A stretch of DNA of 64,000 nucleotides from Sedimentisphaerales bacterium (GCA_016928975.1 JAFGJR010000147.1:1-64000), one strand, 5' to 3'. Positions 36,943 through 45,174 are shown, numbered from the stretch's first letter. The notes: generated from the sequence alone by a model not told the origin. Numbers and translations are program-made.

Positions 36943-36973
36943 CGACTACCCTCAGGGATGCCTTCGACTCGAA

Positions 36974-37957
36974 TCAGGCACAGCGGCAGGTTCGGAGTAC
37001 CTGCTGCGCGGCCTCACAGTCCTTTTCGATCTGTGCAACCAGCTCGTGCGGCGTGCCGAATTTGTGCTGACTGCGCAACCGCTGCACGAAGCTCATCGCC
37101 ATCCATTTGCCTGTCATATCTCCTATGTTCCCGGTCAGGACATGGGCCTCGATCAACAAGGGATGCTGATCGCCGAAGGTCCGCGCCTGGCCGATACTGA
37201 ATACCGCCGGCAGGTAATGTGGCTCCTGCAACAACCGTTCCTCGTCGTCTGCGATCTCGACACATCCCGCGTACACGCCATCCGCAGGGAGGATCTGCTG
37301 TGGCTTCTCCATGTTCAACGTGGGAAAGCCCAGCTTGCGTCCTCGCCCCCGTCCGCGAATGACCGGGCCGAGGAGCCTGTACGGCCTCGACAGAGCCTCC
37401 GCCGCCTCCCCGACGTGCCCGCTCTCGATCATGTAGCGAATGATGGTGCTCGAGACCCGGACCTTCTGGTTCGTCGCCAGTTCGATCTGTTTCGGAGGCA
37501 CCACGACCACGCGGAACCCTCTGTCCTTCCCGAGCCCACGGAGCGTATGAACGTCACCGGCTCTGCGCGCTCCAAAGTTGAAGTCATCGCCTTCGACGAT
37601 CACGGACGGGCGGATCGTCGCCATGAGGAGTTCATCGACGAAGGCCTGGGGCGACAGTTCGAGCAATTCTCGATTGCCCTCAAGGACGATGATGCAATGA
37701 TCGGCGTAGCCCTTCAACAGGTGCAGCTTCAGCGGCAGGGGGGTCAACACGCCAGGCGCCTTCTCCGGGTGTAGAGCGGCCACCGGGTGCGGCTCGAACG
37801 TCATCACCGCCATCTCCGTGTCGAGATCCTCCGCCTGTCGGCGGGCGGTACACAGGATCTCCTGATGGCCGACGTGGACGCCGTCGAAGTTGCCGATCGT
37901 CAGCACGCAGCCCTTTCGGACCTGTTCGAAGTCCGCCCGTCTGGTCAAAACCTTCAT
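36974..37957 (-). CDS. ribF: bifunctional riboflavin kinase / FAD synthetase
   Basis: 327 residues from ATG 37957, chosen because GGAAAAGGGA precedes it; the frame extends 22 codons further upstream without conservation. FAD synthetase domain: 'LTIGNFDGVHVGHQEIL' with the HxGH nucleotidyltransferase site, 'VIVEGDDFNFGARRAGDV' and 'RVSSTIIRYMIESGHV'. C-terminal flavokinase domain: 'GPVIRGRGRGRKLGFPTLN' and 'LPADGVYAGCVEI'. It converts riboflavin to FMN and then FAD. Confidence 0.95.
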   Translation of the reverse strand: MKVLTRRADFEQVRKGCVLTIGNFDGVHVGHQEILCTARRQAEDLDTEMAVMTFEPHPVAALHPEKAPGVLTPLPLKLHLLKGYADHCIIVLEGNRELLELSPQAFVDELLMATIRPSVIVEGDDFNFGARRAGDVHTLRGLGKDRGFRVVVVPPKQIELATNQKVRVSSTIIRYMIESGHVGEAAEALSRPYRLLGPVIRGRGRGRKLGFPTLNMEKPQQILPADGVYAGCVEIADDEERLLQEPHYLPAVFSIGQARTFGDQHPLLIEAHVLTGNIGDMTGKWMAMSFVQRLRSQHKFGTPHELVAQIEKDCEAAQQVLRTCRCA

Positions 37958-38145
37958 GAGTCCCTTTTCCTGGTCCCAACCGTCTGGAATCCTCCCGGCC
38001 GAGCCGAGTGACTCCTGCTTCATACTACGACAGAGTTTACCGCCGGGTTGCGGGGACGCAATGCCTTTCCGGGTGAAAGAGGGTGGGTGGCACCGCTGTG
38101 GGCGGTGCGGCGTGTGCCGGCCCCGGATGTCGGGAGAATGGCCAG

Positions 38146-38769
38146 CTACTTCTTGTGGCGGGCCTTCAGCTCGGCAAGGCGGGTGTCCGCCTTTGCGTAA
38201 TCTGGATAGAACACCCTGATTTCCTCGAGGGTGAATTCCGCCTTGGCGATATCATCGACCTTCTCATAACACAATGCCAGCATGTCCATCGCCGCCTTGT
38301 GGTACGGGAACCCACCCCGCTGCAAGTCGTGTGGTTTGTCCGGCCCAAGCTTGCGCACCTGGTCGAAATAAGGAATGGCCTCTCGATGCAGATCCTCTTG
38401 AAGGTACAGAGTCGCCAACTCGAAATGGGCTGGCTTGTTCGTCGCGTCGGCCTGCGTAGACCTCAGATAGGCGGCGTACGCCGGATCGCGGTTGCCCTCT
38501 GTGCGGTAGATGCGAGCGAGTCGGCACCATGCCTCGCTGTTGCCGTTATCGAGCAACAGGGCCTTATTGCACTCGCGCTTGGAATCGGCGTGCATCCCGT
38601 AGGCGGAGTATGCATCGGCCCGGCTGATCATCTGATCCACCATGAGAGGCCGAAGCACGATCATGGCCAGAACGATGAAGATGACGCTGTACGATCCCTT
38701 CGCAGCGAGTTCCTTGTAGCTGCTGGGAAGGGCCTTGCGCCTCGGACGAATGAGCTCGCTGGTTTCCAT
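38146..38769 (-). CDS. membrane-anchored TPR protein
   Basis: 207 residues. One membrane helix near the N-terminus ('GSYSVIFIVLAMIVLRPLMV') is followed by about four tetratricopeptide-like repeats, e.g. 'SRADAYSAYGMHADSKRECN', 'EAWCRLARIYRTEGNRDPAY', 'AHFELATLYLQEDLHREAIP', 'AMDMLALCYEKVDDIAKAEF'. A protein-interaction role is likely. It starts seven bases after the CcdA-like gene, so the two form an operon. Confidence 0.78.
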   Translation of the reverse strand: METSELIRPRRKALPSSYKELAAKGSYSVIFIVLAMIVLRPLMVDQMISRADAYSAYGMHADSKRECNKALLLDNGNSEAWCRLARIYRTEGNRDPAYAAYLRSTQADATNKPAHFELATLYLQEDLHREAIPYFDQVRKLGPDKPHDLQRGGFPYHKAAMDMLALCYEKVDDIAKAEFTLEEIRVFYPDYAKADTRLAELKARHKK

Positions 38770-38776
38770 GATGTAC

Positions 38777-39490
38777 CTAACCGACGACGATGTAGTATAT
38801 ACCCAGAACGATCAGCAGGTTGCCGCAGAGCAGTTGGACGTGCTGCTCGGTAGAGCACAGCCGGGTCCTCAATCTCCGGATCAGTCCGGGCCTGAGGACT
38901 GTGGTGAGCACCCCCACCGCCATGACAGGCACCGCCTGCCCCAGGGCGAAACTGGCGAACATGGCAAGCCCGTACAGGGAGAAGCCTTCAGCGGCCACGA
39001 GCCCTGCAAGCACGATCAGGCCCGCCCCGCAGAGAGGGCAGGCGGGCATGGTGAGCAGACCGAAGAGCCCCCCGAAGACTGCGGCACCCACGGAACGAGC
39101 CCGGTCGAGTCGGGCGCCGATGTGCTGCCAGCGACTGGGGAGTAGGCCGGGGCTTATCATGCCTGAGATCAGTACCCCTGTGACGATCAACAGGGCGCCT
39201 GAAAACCAGAAGATGGCCTTGCTGGCGTGCAGCAACTGGCTGACTGCGCCGCCGACATACGCTACGGCTGCACCGATCAGCACGTAACTGGTGACGAGAC
39301 CGGCCAGGAAGAGGCCAGTCAGAAGCATCGAGCGTTTTCGGGAGTCGCCTCCGGCGACCACATACCCCAAGACGATTGGCAGCCGAACCGCCGTGCACGA
39401 GCTGAGCGAGGCCACCGCCCCAATCCAGAAGATGACGCCAAGGGCAAGGATCGGCGAGTCGATCATCAACTTCTTCAGAGCATCCAGCAC
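38777..39490 (-). CDS. CcdA/DsbD-like transmembrane thiol electron transporter
   Basis: 237 residues, six or so membrane helices. Two Cys-containing motifs placed as in the DsbD/CcdA family: 'ASLSSCTAVRLPIVLGYV' near the first helix and 'LTMPACPLCGAGLIVL' near the fourth. Such proteins carry electrons from thioredoxin across the membrane to periplasmic thiol proteins. The start is GTG 39490 (GAAGG upstream). It is transcribed away from the Fur-family operon and shares the 313-base intergenic region with it, so the operator there might also affect it (inference). An ArsG-type or TauE/SafE-like transporter is an alternative reading. Confidence 0.72.
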   Translation of the reverse strand: MLDALKKLMIDSPILALGVIFWIGAVASLSSCTAVRLPIVLGYVVAGGDSRKRSMLLTGLFLAGLVTSYVLIGAAVAYVGGAVSQLLHASKAIFWFSGALLIVTGVLISGMISPGLLPSRWQHIGARLDRARSVGAAVFGGLFGLLTMPACPLCGAGLIVLAGLVAAEGFSLYGLAMFASFALGQAVPVMAVGVLTTVLRPGLIRRLRTRLCSTEQHVQLLCGNLLIVLGIYYIVVG

Positions 39491-39719
39491 AATTCCATGC
39501 CTTCAAAAAAACCGCTGAGAGATGGGTCTCTGGCCCATGTCTTCCCATTTCAACCGCAGGCAGCTTGCAAGGCCGACCGCATGTTAGTCTTGTCGCACAA
39601 AGGACTTATGTGCATGCGGGTCCGTTCCGGCTTGCACGGACCAGGTCCAGGAAGCCACGATGGCAAATGGGCTTCTGGCTGCACGTAAAGTCTACGAAAT
39701 AAAAACTCGCCGCGAAATC
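39491..39719. other. divergent intergenic region between ccdA-like gene and Fur-family operon
   Basis: Read on the minus strand there is a small AGAGA/TCTCT hairpin followed by a run of seven Ts just before the CcdA-like start (39500-39525); the stem is too short to call a terminator, but it could influence that gene. No other gene is evident. The right-hand part holds the promoter and operator described separately. Confidence 0.3.
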
Positions 39720-39734
39720 TGCAACTAAGTTGCA
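39720..39734 (+). promoter_or_regulatory. 7-1-7 inverted repeat, candidate Fur/Zur-family operator
   Basis: TGCAACT-A-AGTTGCA is a perfect 15-base palindrome with one central base, the layout of Fur-family boxes. It overlaps the -35 element of the operon that encodes a Fur-family regulator as its second gene, the expected place for autorepression. Confidence 0.65.
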
Positions 39735-39758
39735 AATCCTACGTAGTCCTTGTAGGAT
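39730..39758 (+). promoter_or_regulatory. predicted promoter of the Fur-family metal operon
   Basis: TTGCAA (39730-39735), 17-base spacer, TAGGAT (39753-39758); ATG 45 bases downstream. The -35 lies inside the palindrome. A second, imperfect inverted repeat ATCCTAC...GTAGGAT (39736-39742 and 39752-39758, nine-base loop) fills the spacer and -10. Confidence 0.5.
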
Positions 39759-39803
39759 AGGTCCGTTGCTACGAATCCAGGTGAACCGGGAGTAGATCGA
39801 AAG

Positions 39804-40538
39804 ATGCTTGCCAGACTGCATGGGATACTGACGGAACTCAGAGCGCATGCTCCTTTCACGTTGTTCGGGGCCGCCACGGGAGTCGTGGCTATGTTGTTGT
39901 TCGCCAAATTCTCGGCAGAGGCGAGTCATCGGCTGTTTCAGGTCTTCCATCCCGCCCACGTGATCTTGTCGGCCATCGTCACGGCTTCGCTTTTCAAGCT
40001 GCACGAGAACAAGCAGAGATTCCTGATGGTCCTGGTCGTGGGATACGTGGGGTCCATTGGGATAGCCACGCTGAGCGATTCCATTCTACCCTTCTTCGGC
40101 GAGACCATGCTCGGGGTCGCCGTGCCGACCCACGCCAGCCTGCACGACCACGCAGGAGGCTCCCATGAGGAGGCCGTCCATGACCATGACGAACGTCCTG
40201 GACATGCCGGCAAGCCGCGCGTTCACCTGGGCTTCATTGAGGACTGGTATCTCGTCAATCCGGCCGCGATTCTCGGCGCCCTTATCGCCTGGTTCTGGCC
40301 GCGGACGAAACTCCCGCACGCAGGCCATATCCTCATCAGCACATGGGCTTCGTCCTTCCATGTTCTGATGAACACGCATCGGGAACTGACCCCGATCCTG
40401 TTTTTCGGTGTGTTCATTGTCCTGTTTGTCGCCGTCTGGTTGCCTTGCTGCGTGAGTGATATCGTCTTCCCGATGCTTTTGGTTCGCTCTCCTCACCTGC
40501 ACGTCGGTCACAAGCACGCTGTGGAGGTTTCCTCGTGA
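39804..40538 (+). CDS. His-rich polytopic membrane protein of the Fur-family operon
   Basis: 244 residues with about six membrane helices (near 18-34, 49-63, 72-88, 150-165, 176-190, 199-225). A central loop is strikingly His/Asp-rich ('HDHAGGSHEEAVHDHDERPG'), and the C-terminus ends with 'HLHVGHKHAVE'. A conserved-looking 'WLPCCVSDIVFPML' is in the last helix. His-rich loops between helices are a mark of zinc, nickel or cobalt transporters, so I infer a metal permease, but it does not match a transporter family I can name. Its stop overlaps the GTG of the regulator gene. Confidence 0.7.
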   Translation: MLARLHGILTELRAHAPFTLFGAATGVVAMLLFAKFSAEASHRLFQVFHPAHVILSAIVTASLFKLHENKQRFLMVLVVGYVGSIGIATLSDSILPFFGETMLGVAVPTHASLHDHAGGSHEEAVHDHDERPGHAGKPRVHLGFIEDWYLVNPAAILGALIAWFWPRTKLPHAGHILISTWASSFHVLMNTHRELTPILFFGVFIVLFVAVWLPCCVSDIVFPMLLVRSPHLHVGHKHAVEVSS

Positions 40539-40957
40539 CGGCGAAGCTCGATGACAAGGCCCGGGAAATGTTGAAGCGTGCCAGATTGTATTGCACGGAG
40601 GCGCGAATCGCCATTCTGCGAACCCTCCTGGAGACGTCCAGACCTCTTCGACAGGACCAGATCAGTCCGCAACTGATGAAGAGGGCCTGCAACAAGGTCA
40701 CCATCTATCGCACGCTGGAATCGCTGGTCGAAGCAGGACTGGTGCACCGCGCATTCACACAGAACCGGGCGTGGCATTTTGAGTTGGCCGATCGCTGCAC
40801 AGAACACCAGTGCCACCCGCACTTCACGTGCACGAATTGCGGCGTCACCCATTGCCTGACGGGCGTCTCGCTGCCCATGGCCAGGATTGCTGACAAGGGC
40901 TTCGTCATCCGCCGCCAGCAGGTTCGTTTGGAGGGCTTGTGCCCCGCATGCGCCTGA
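40535..40957 (+). CDS. Fur-family transcriptional regulator (Zur-like)
   Basis: 140 residues. Winged-helix DNA-binding domain with 'CTEARIAILRTLLETSRPL' and recognition region 'NKVTIYRTLESLVEAGLV' (53-70). The metal domain has 'HQCHPHFTCTNCGVTHC' (His91, His94, His96, Cys99, Cys102) and a second CxxC at Cys136-Cys139, giving the Cys4 structural zinc site and the regulatory His cluster. GTG start at 40535 overlaps the preceding stop (GTGA), so it is translationally coupled. The combination with His-rich and CxxC proteins favours zinc sensing (Zur) over iron, but Fur, Mur or Nur cannot be excluded from sequence alone. Confidence 0.88.
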   Translation: MTAKLDDKAREMLKRARLYCTEARIAILRTLLETSRPLRQDQISPQLMKRACNKVTIYRTLESLVEAGLVHRAFTQNRAWHFELADRCTEHQCHPHFTCTNCGVTHCLTGVSLPMARIADKGFVIRRQQVRLEGLCPACA

Positions 40958-40990
40958 TATGAGAGATCAGAGGCGCCTGGAAGAGAATGG

Positions 40991-41332
40991 ATGAAGTCGT
41001 TTGGCATGAGACAATTCGGGACCGCAGTGCGAATGGGCGTCGTTCTATCGGCGTGCTTCGCGATTGCCGCGATGACCAGCGGGCTGCTGCTGGCCATCCA
41101 TTTTGGCAGCCTTGAGCACCCGGCCCACCACGATTGCTACGACTGCCCTGTCTGCCAGCAACTTCTGGTCGTGCCGAAAGGGCTTGTGCCCGACTCACAC
41201 GTTGGGCTTGTCCACGAGGCGCTGGTCTACCCAGCGGATGTACCTGAGTACGTCGAGTGCATCCGGCATTCCTGTCTCCGAAGCTCCCAGCCGCGAGGCC
41301 CTCCCGGCTCAAGCCGACGCCAAACGGTTTAA
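40991..41332 (+). CDS. small His/Cys-rich membrane or exported protein
   Basis: 113 residues. One hydrophobic helix ('MGVVLSACFAIAAMTSGLLL') acts as signal or anchor; just after it comes 'HPAHHDCYDCPVCQQLLVV' with three His and three Cys, a likely metal-binding site. The C-terminal part has further Cys/His ('VECIRHSCLRSS'). The His/CPVC layout recalls small DUF2946-like proteins seen beside metal-homeostasis genes. It follows the regulator by 33 bases. Confidence 0.6.
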   Translation: MKSFGMRQFGTAVRMGVVLSACFAIAAMTSGLLLAIHFGSLEHPAHHDCYDCPVCQQLLVVPKGLVPDSHVGLVHEALVYPADVPEYVECIRHSCLRSSQPRGPPGSSRRQTV

Positions 41333-41517
41333 GAGGGCAACTGTCGCGGCGTGATCGTCGCGCGCATCGATCCGCTCGTGAGTGAGATGGCTCGAGCCGG
41401 CAATGGGCACCTCTCAACCCGCCCTTCTCACGAATGACTTCGTGCTCACCCCGTCGGCGTTTCGCAAGCCCCGCAATGAAGCTCAGTACCCGAGTGTGAT
41501 CTTGAGGAGATGCAACA
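41333..41517 (+). other. gap before the dockerin-tailed protein gene
   Basis: The 184 bases contain no ORF I would support, no clear promoter and no copy of the 7-1-7 palindrome. They end with a strong ribosome site (TTGAGGAG) for the gene at 41518. The downstream genes may be read through from the Fur-family promoter. Confidence 0.3.
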
Positions 41518-42459
41518 ATGAGGACACGTACATTGGAGAACGTATCGAGGAATGCTACATTGACTGTCGCCATTGGGGTCCTGGCCGCGGTGGCGGCCCC
41601 GGACGCTGCGTCCGGTCGCGAAGGTGGATGCACGGCGGCCCATACACACATCGGGATCAACCCCACCTGGCGTCCAGCAGACTGGAACGACCCTACGCAA
41701 GGGTCCGTGGACCCGGACCCCACCGACGACAACAAGCTCTGGTTCTTCTCCTTGCCGCCGATTCATGATTGTGCGACACCGGGCTGGCCTGCCTGGGAAC
41801 AGGCCAACGGCCACGCCTTCCTTGTCCTGACACCAGTCTATGAGGAAGGAGAACGCATCGCCAAACCAGGTGATCCGAACAAGACCCTGTACACGTGCAA
41901 TTTCCTGTACAGCAAGGCCGGAGGCTACGGCGATCCGAGCGGGCTGCACCACATTGATGGTTGGCACTCCGCCTTCGGTCCACAGGGTGCCTGGAATCTT
42001 CAGAGTATCGACGCCAACACCGTACCTGCCTGGAACATCTATCTGCAACGAGAGGGCGTCAGCACCAACCTCGACAAGGACGATTTCCTCATGCTTCTAC
42101 CGGACGACACCGCTGTCCTGGAACACGACGGCGACACCTATTTCCTGGAGAAGGAATGGCTCGACGACGAAAACGCCTGGGGGATCCATACGCATGCGGG
42201 TTTCTACTTCTGGCTCGACGACGCGGACGATGAGGTCTATGTCGTCCTGTCCGCCCGCGATGCCGGCGGCCTGTACGAGCGTTCCGCCGATTTCACGATC
42301 CGCTTCGCCAAGACGGTCATCCAGCCGATCACAGGCGACCTGAACAACGATGGCGTGGTAGGCATCGAAGACCTTCAGATCCTCGTCGACCAGTGGGGCC
42401 AATCCGGCATCTACTCCGGCGATGAAGTCGAAACCCATAGCCACGATCACGAAGACTGA
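41518..42459 (+). CDS. secreted His-rich protein with C-terminal dockerin-type repeat
   Basis: 313 residues. A signal peptide ends near 'APDAASG'. The mature N-terminus has 'CTAAHTHIGINPTWRPADWN' and later 'GLHHIDGWHSAF' and 'WGIHTHAGFYFWL', a repeated HxH theme. A C-terminal 'GDLNNDGVVGIEDLQILVDQ' is one dockerin/EF-hand Ca-binding repeat, and the last residues are His-rich ('ETHSHDHED'). It shares 'TDDN(K/R)L' and a 'YE-S/R-S-(x)DFTIxF' block with the product of 43284, so the two are distant paralogues. A cyanobacterial family named for all3515 is described as Zur-repressed; the context makes a relation possible but I cannot confirm it. Probably exported metal-binding protein. Confidence 0.65.
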   Translation: MRTRTLENVSRNATLTVAIGVLAAVAAPDAASGREGGCTAAHTHIGINPTWRPADWNDPTQGSVDPDPTDDNKLWFFSLPPIHDCATPGWPAWEQANGHAFLVLTPVYEEGERIAKPGDPNKTLYTCNFLYSKAGGYGDPSGLHHIDGWHSAFGPQGAWNLQSIDANTVPAWNIYLQREGVSTNLDKDDFLMLLPDDTAVLEHDGDTYFLEKEWLDDENAWGIHTHAGFYFWLDDADDEVYVVLSARDAGGLYERSADFTIRFAKTVIQPITGDLNNDGVVGIEDLQILVDQWGQSGIYSGDEVETHSHDHED

Positions 42460-42483
42460 TCCGTCCGGGAATTGAGGTGTGCC

Positions 42484-43269
42484 ATGAGAACGGATTCCTG
42501 CCGATCGCGGCGGTGGTCGAGTGACACGCGGGGCGTCTACGGACGTCCCGGATGCTCGATTTGTCTCCATCGCCGCCAAAAGGCTTTCACGCTAATCGAA
42601 TTGCTCGTCGTCATCGCGATCATCGCGTTGCTGATGGGCATCCTGCTCCCGTCGCTGAATCGCGCCCGGCAGCAAGCGAGGAAGATCGCGTGCCTGAGCA
42701 ACGTGCGACAGATGGGCGTCGCTTTGCAGGCGTATCTGCCCGACTCGGACTACCGGCTGCCGCCCAGCTCCTGTCACATCAAAGACCCGAATGAGCACTG
42801 GCTGCGCATCCTGACTCGCTATACGCGGGAGCAACTGCTGTTTCGCTGCCCGAGCGATACAGGCAAGGAGTTCGTGAACTGGGACCGGCCGCTCAGCGAG
42901 CAGAAGGATGCCCGGTATTCCAGCTTTGCCGTCAACGCGCTGCTGGACCCAATCCACTACCGCTATGGTCCCAGCAGCAACCGGTACAATAACGTCAACC
43001 AAGTCCGCCGGCCGATGTACTGCATCTGGATCAGCGAGGCCCCCGACACGGAGAGCTTCAGATTGGCGGACCACATTCATCCCGAGGCGTGGGAAGGCTC
43101 GCTCGACTATGCCAGGCAGTCCGTCGCGTGGGACCGGCACAAGGGGGCATCCAGCTACCTCTTCGTGGACGGGCACGCCGAGCAACTCAAATTCGAGCAC
43201 ACATACAGTTGGCCGGATGTCTGTTACTGGTATCCCGAAGCGACCCCGAAGTGGCCGGAGAATCCTTGA
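42484..43269 (+). CDS. pseudopilin of the metal operon
   Basis: 261 residues. After an unusually long leader of about 34 residues with many Arg/Cys comes 'KAFTLIELLVVIAIIALLMG', a prepilin methylation motif with Glu5; the residue before Phe is Ala instead of the usual Gly, which may reduce or alter processing. The body has 'KIACLSNVRQMGVALQAYL' and the terminal 'HKGASSYLFVDGHAEQL' block. ATG 42484 has GAGGTG just upstream. It stands between two secreted dockerin-tailed paralogues and is likely co-transcribed with them. Confidence 0.85.
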   Translation: MRTDSCRSRRWSSDTRGVYGRPGCSICLHRRQKAFTLIELLVVIAIIALLMGILLPSLNRARQQARKIACLSNVRQMGVALQAYLPDSDYRLPPSSCHIKDPNEHWLRILTRYTREQLLFRCPSDTGKEFVNWDRPLSEQKDARYSSFAVNALLDPIHYRYGPSSNRYNNVNQVRRPMYCIWISEAPDTESFRLADHIHPEAWEGSLDYARQSVAWDRHKGASSYLFVDGHAEQLKFEHTYSWPDVCYWYPEATPKWPENP

Positions 43270-43283
43270 ACGAGGTGCGCGTT

Positions 43284-44096
43284 ATGAAACTCACTGTTGC
43301 TGTTGGTGTCATGATAACACTAACCTGCGGCCTGTCCGCTCGCGCGGATTGCCCGCTCGACCACTTCATCATTGGCCGCAACGGCGACGGCATCGAAGGT
43401 ACGGACGACGACAACCGGCTCTTTGTCGATTGCTCGCAGAAGTACCGTGACAGCGGCCAGAGAGAGTATGCGAACTGGTTCTATCCCCTGCAGAAGAGCA
43501 TCTTCCCCAGTTACACGTATCGGATCGGGGAGCCGGGGTTCGACGCGTTCCAGGGCGTCAATCGAAGCGCGTTGGCCTACGATCCCAATCGTGCCCTTGG
43601 CGGCGATCCCGATGTCGATTACGCGATCGTCGTGGTATCCACTGCTTTGTCACCCGGTATGCGGGCCGTGCACAAGGACTATCCTCAATTCACGATCGAC
43701 GCCGTCGGCCAGACCTTCAGTCATAGCTACATCCATAGTCTCCGCGGCGACCCGCACATGCACATGTCCTATCAGGCGATGGATGGCCAGAGCCTTCAAT
43801 GGATGACGTTCCAGGTCTTCGACGCCGTGGAAGATGGCAACCAATACGAGCCTTCTGAGCCTTTTACGATTGTCTTCAACGCCGAGCCGCTCGCGGGCGA
43901 CCTTGCCGTAGATGGCTGCGTCGATCGTCGCGACCTGTCCAGATTGTGCCATTACTGGCTCTCGCCCGCAAGCTCGACGGAGAACGACTACTGCGAAAGG
44001 GCAGACACGAACCGGGACGGGCGTGTCGACCTCGTGGATTTCGCTCGCATGGCCTCCAATTGGCTCAATCCCCTCGCAGAACCGACTTTTCCGTGA
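43284..44096 (+). CDS. secreted protein with two dockerin-type repeats
   Basis: 270 residues. Signal peptide 'MKLTVAVGVMITLTCGLSARA'. The mature domain has 'IEGTDDDNRLFVDCSQ', 'SHSYIHSLRGDPHMHMSYQA' and 'YEPSEPFTIVF', which parallel features of the protein at 41518. Two Ca-binding dockerin repeats close the protein: 'GDLAVDGCVDRRDLSRLCHY' and 'ADTNRDGRVDLVDFARMASN', each ending in Trp-Leu. ATG 43284 has GAGGTG upstream. Probably exported; metal binding by the HxHxH cluster is an inference. Confidence 0.7.
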   Translation: MKLTVAVGVMITLTCGLSARADCPLDHFIIGRNGDGIEGTDDDNRLFVDCSQKYRDSGQREYANWFYPLQKSIFPSYTYRIGEPGFDAFQGVNRSALAYDPNRALGGDPDVDYAIVVVSTALSPGMRAVHKDYPQFTIDAVGQTFSHSYIHSLRGDPHMHMSYQAMDGQSLQWMTFQVFDAVEDGNQYEPSEPFTIVFNAEPLAGDLAVDGCVDRRDLSRLCHYWLSPASSTENDYCERADTNRDGRVDLVDFARMASNWLNPLAEPTFP

Positions 44097-44165
44097 CGGG
44101 ATCATCGAGAGCTGGCACAGGAAATGTGAACCTTCGCACGCTGAATATCCGATAACGACTGTATT

Positions 44166-45089
44166 ATGCACTTACGAAGGAAGGTCTCTATTGTGCTGGG
44201 GTCGTTCCTCCTGGCGGTCGCTGGCTGCCAGGAGCCGCAACAGGCTGCCCCCAGCGTGGGTTTTCAGGGGCGGACGATTGCCGTCGAGGACCTGGCCGCA
44301 CGTCTCGGCCTTCGGATCGAGGAGAAGGATCAGACGTTTGTGGTGCTCAGGAATGCGGCTAACACCGTGCTGATCTTCACGCACGCGGATGGACGGTTGT
44401 TCGTCAATGGCAAGCCCATCGGTCTTGTCGGCGCCGTCGAACGGACTGGCGACACCGTATGTGTTCCGGAGACACTCGTCGCGACGATCCGGTCGCACCT
44501 TCGTGCCTCCGGATCGGAACAGTCACCCGCGGTTGTACCGCCCACGCACAAGGTCGGCGGTGCTACGGTTGTCATCGATCCCGGGCACGGTGGGAAGGAT
44601 CCTGGCACGACGGTCGGCGGCACCCATGAGAAACATATCGTTCTCCGGGTCGCCAGGCAGGTGGCTGCGCTGTTGGAGCAGCGAGGGGTCAATGTCGTCA
44701 TGACCCGCCAGGACGATCGCTTCATCGAGCTGGAGGATCGGGCGCAGATCGCCAATCGTCGCGATACCGATCTGTTCGTGAGCATCCACGCCGATTCCGC
44801 TCCGGACCGTAGTATCAGTGGCTTCACCCTGTACGTGGCGTCGGGCGCCTCACGAGAGGCCCACAATGCCGCCCGGGCCGTCAGTGCCGCCATGTCCAGG
44901 GCGGGATCGGACACTCGCGGCATCCGCGAGGCCGACTACAAAGTCCTCGTGCAGACAAGCTGCCCCGCGATCCTGATTGAGCTGGGCTATCTCTCCAATT
45001 ACGCGGACGCCCGCCATTTGCAGGACAGCGCTTTCCAGACCCGCCTGGCCCAGGCCATCGCCGCCGGCATTCTGGATTACCTGCAGTAG
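44166..45089 (+). CDS. lipoprotein N-acetylmuramoyl-L-alanine amidase (Amidase_3)
   Basis: 307 residues. Lipoprotein signal 'MHLRRKVSIVLGSFLLAVAGC' with lipobox Cys21. A short beta domain (about 35-110), with 'FVVLRNAANTVLIFTHADG', resembles copper-amine-oxidase-N-type wall-associated modules. The catalytic domain begins 'TVVIDPGHGGKDPGTTVGG' (zinc ligand His) and continues with 'EKHIVLRVARQVAALLEQRG', 'LFVSIHADSAPD' (second His) and 'PAILIELGYLSNYADARHL' (catalytic Glu). It cleaves the peptide from MurNAc in peptidoglycan at the cell envelope. No Shine-Dalgarno is seen before ATG 44166; a GTG 12 codons later has AAGGAAGG but would remove the basic start of the signal. Confidence 0.88.
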   Translation: MHLRRKVSIVLGSFLLAVAGCQEPQQAAPSVGFQGRTIAVEDLAARLGLRIEEKDQTFVVLRNAANTVLIFTHADGRLFVNGKPIGLVGAVERTGDTVCVPETLVATIRSHLRASGSEQSPAVVPPTHKVGGATVVIDPGHGGKDPGTTVGGTHEKHIVLRVARQVAALLEQRGVNVVMTRQDDRFIELEDRAQIANRRDTDLFVSIHADSAPDRSISGFTLYVASGASREAHNAARAVSAAMSRAGSDTRGIREADYKVLVQTSCPAILIELGYLSNYADARHLQDSAFQTRLAQAIAAGILDYLQ

Positions 45090-45145
45090 ACGGCGCCCCT
45101 GCTCCAATCTTGCCTCAGATGCACACGGACGGCTCGTCGAGGCAC

Positions 45146-45174
45146 TTTACGGACACCGCCACATTCTGTATAGT
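45146..45174 (+). promoter_or_regulatory. predicted hicBA promoter
   Basis: TTTACG (45146-45151), 17-base spacer, TATAGT (45169-45174), about 30 bases before the hicB ATG. Confidence 0.5.

Noticed and set aside
39739..39746. CTACGTAG palindrome as a separate operator
   Set aside because: Only eight bases and part of the larger dyad; too short to support alone.
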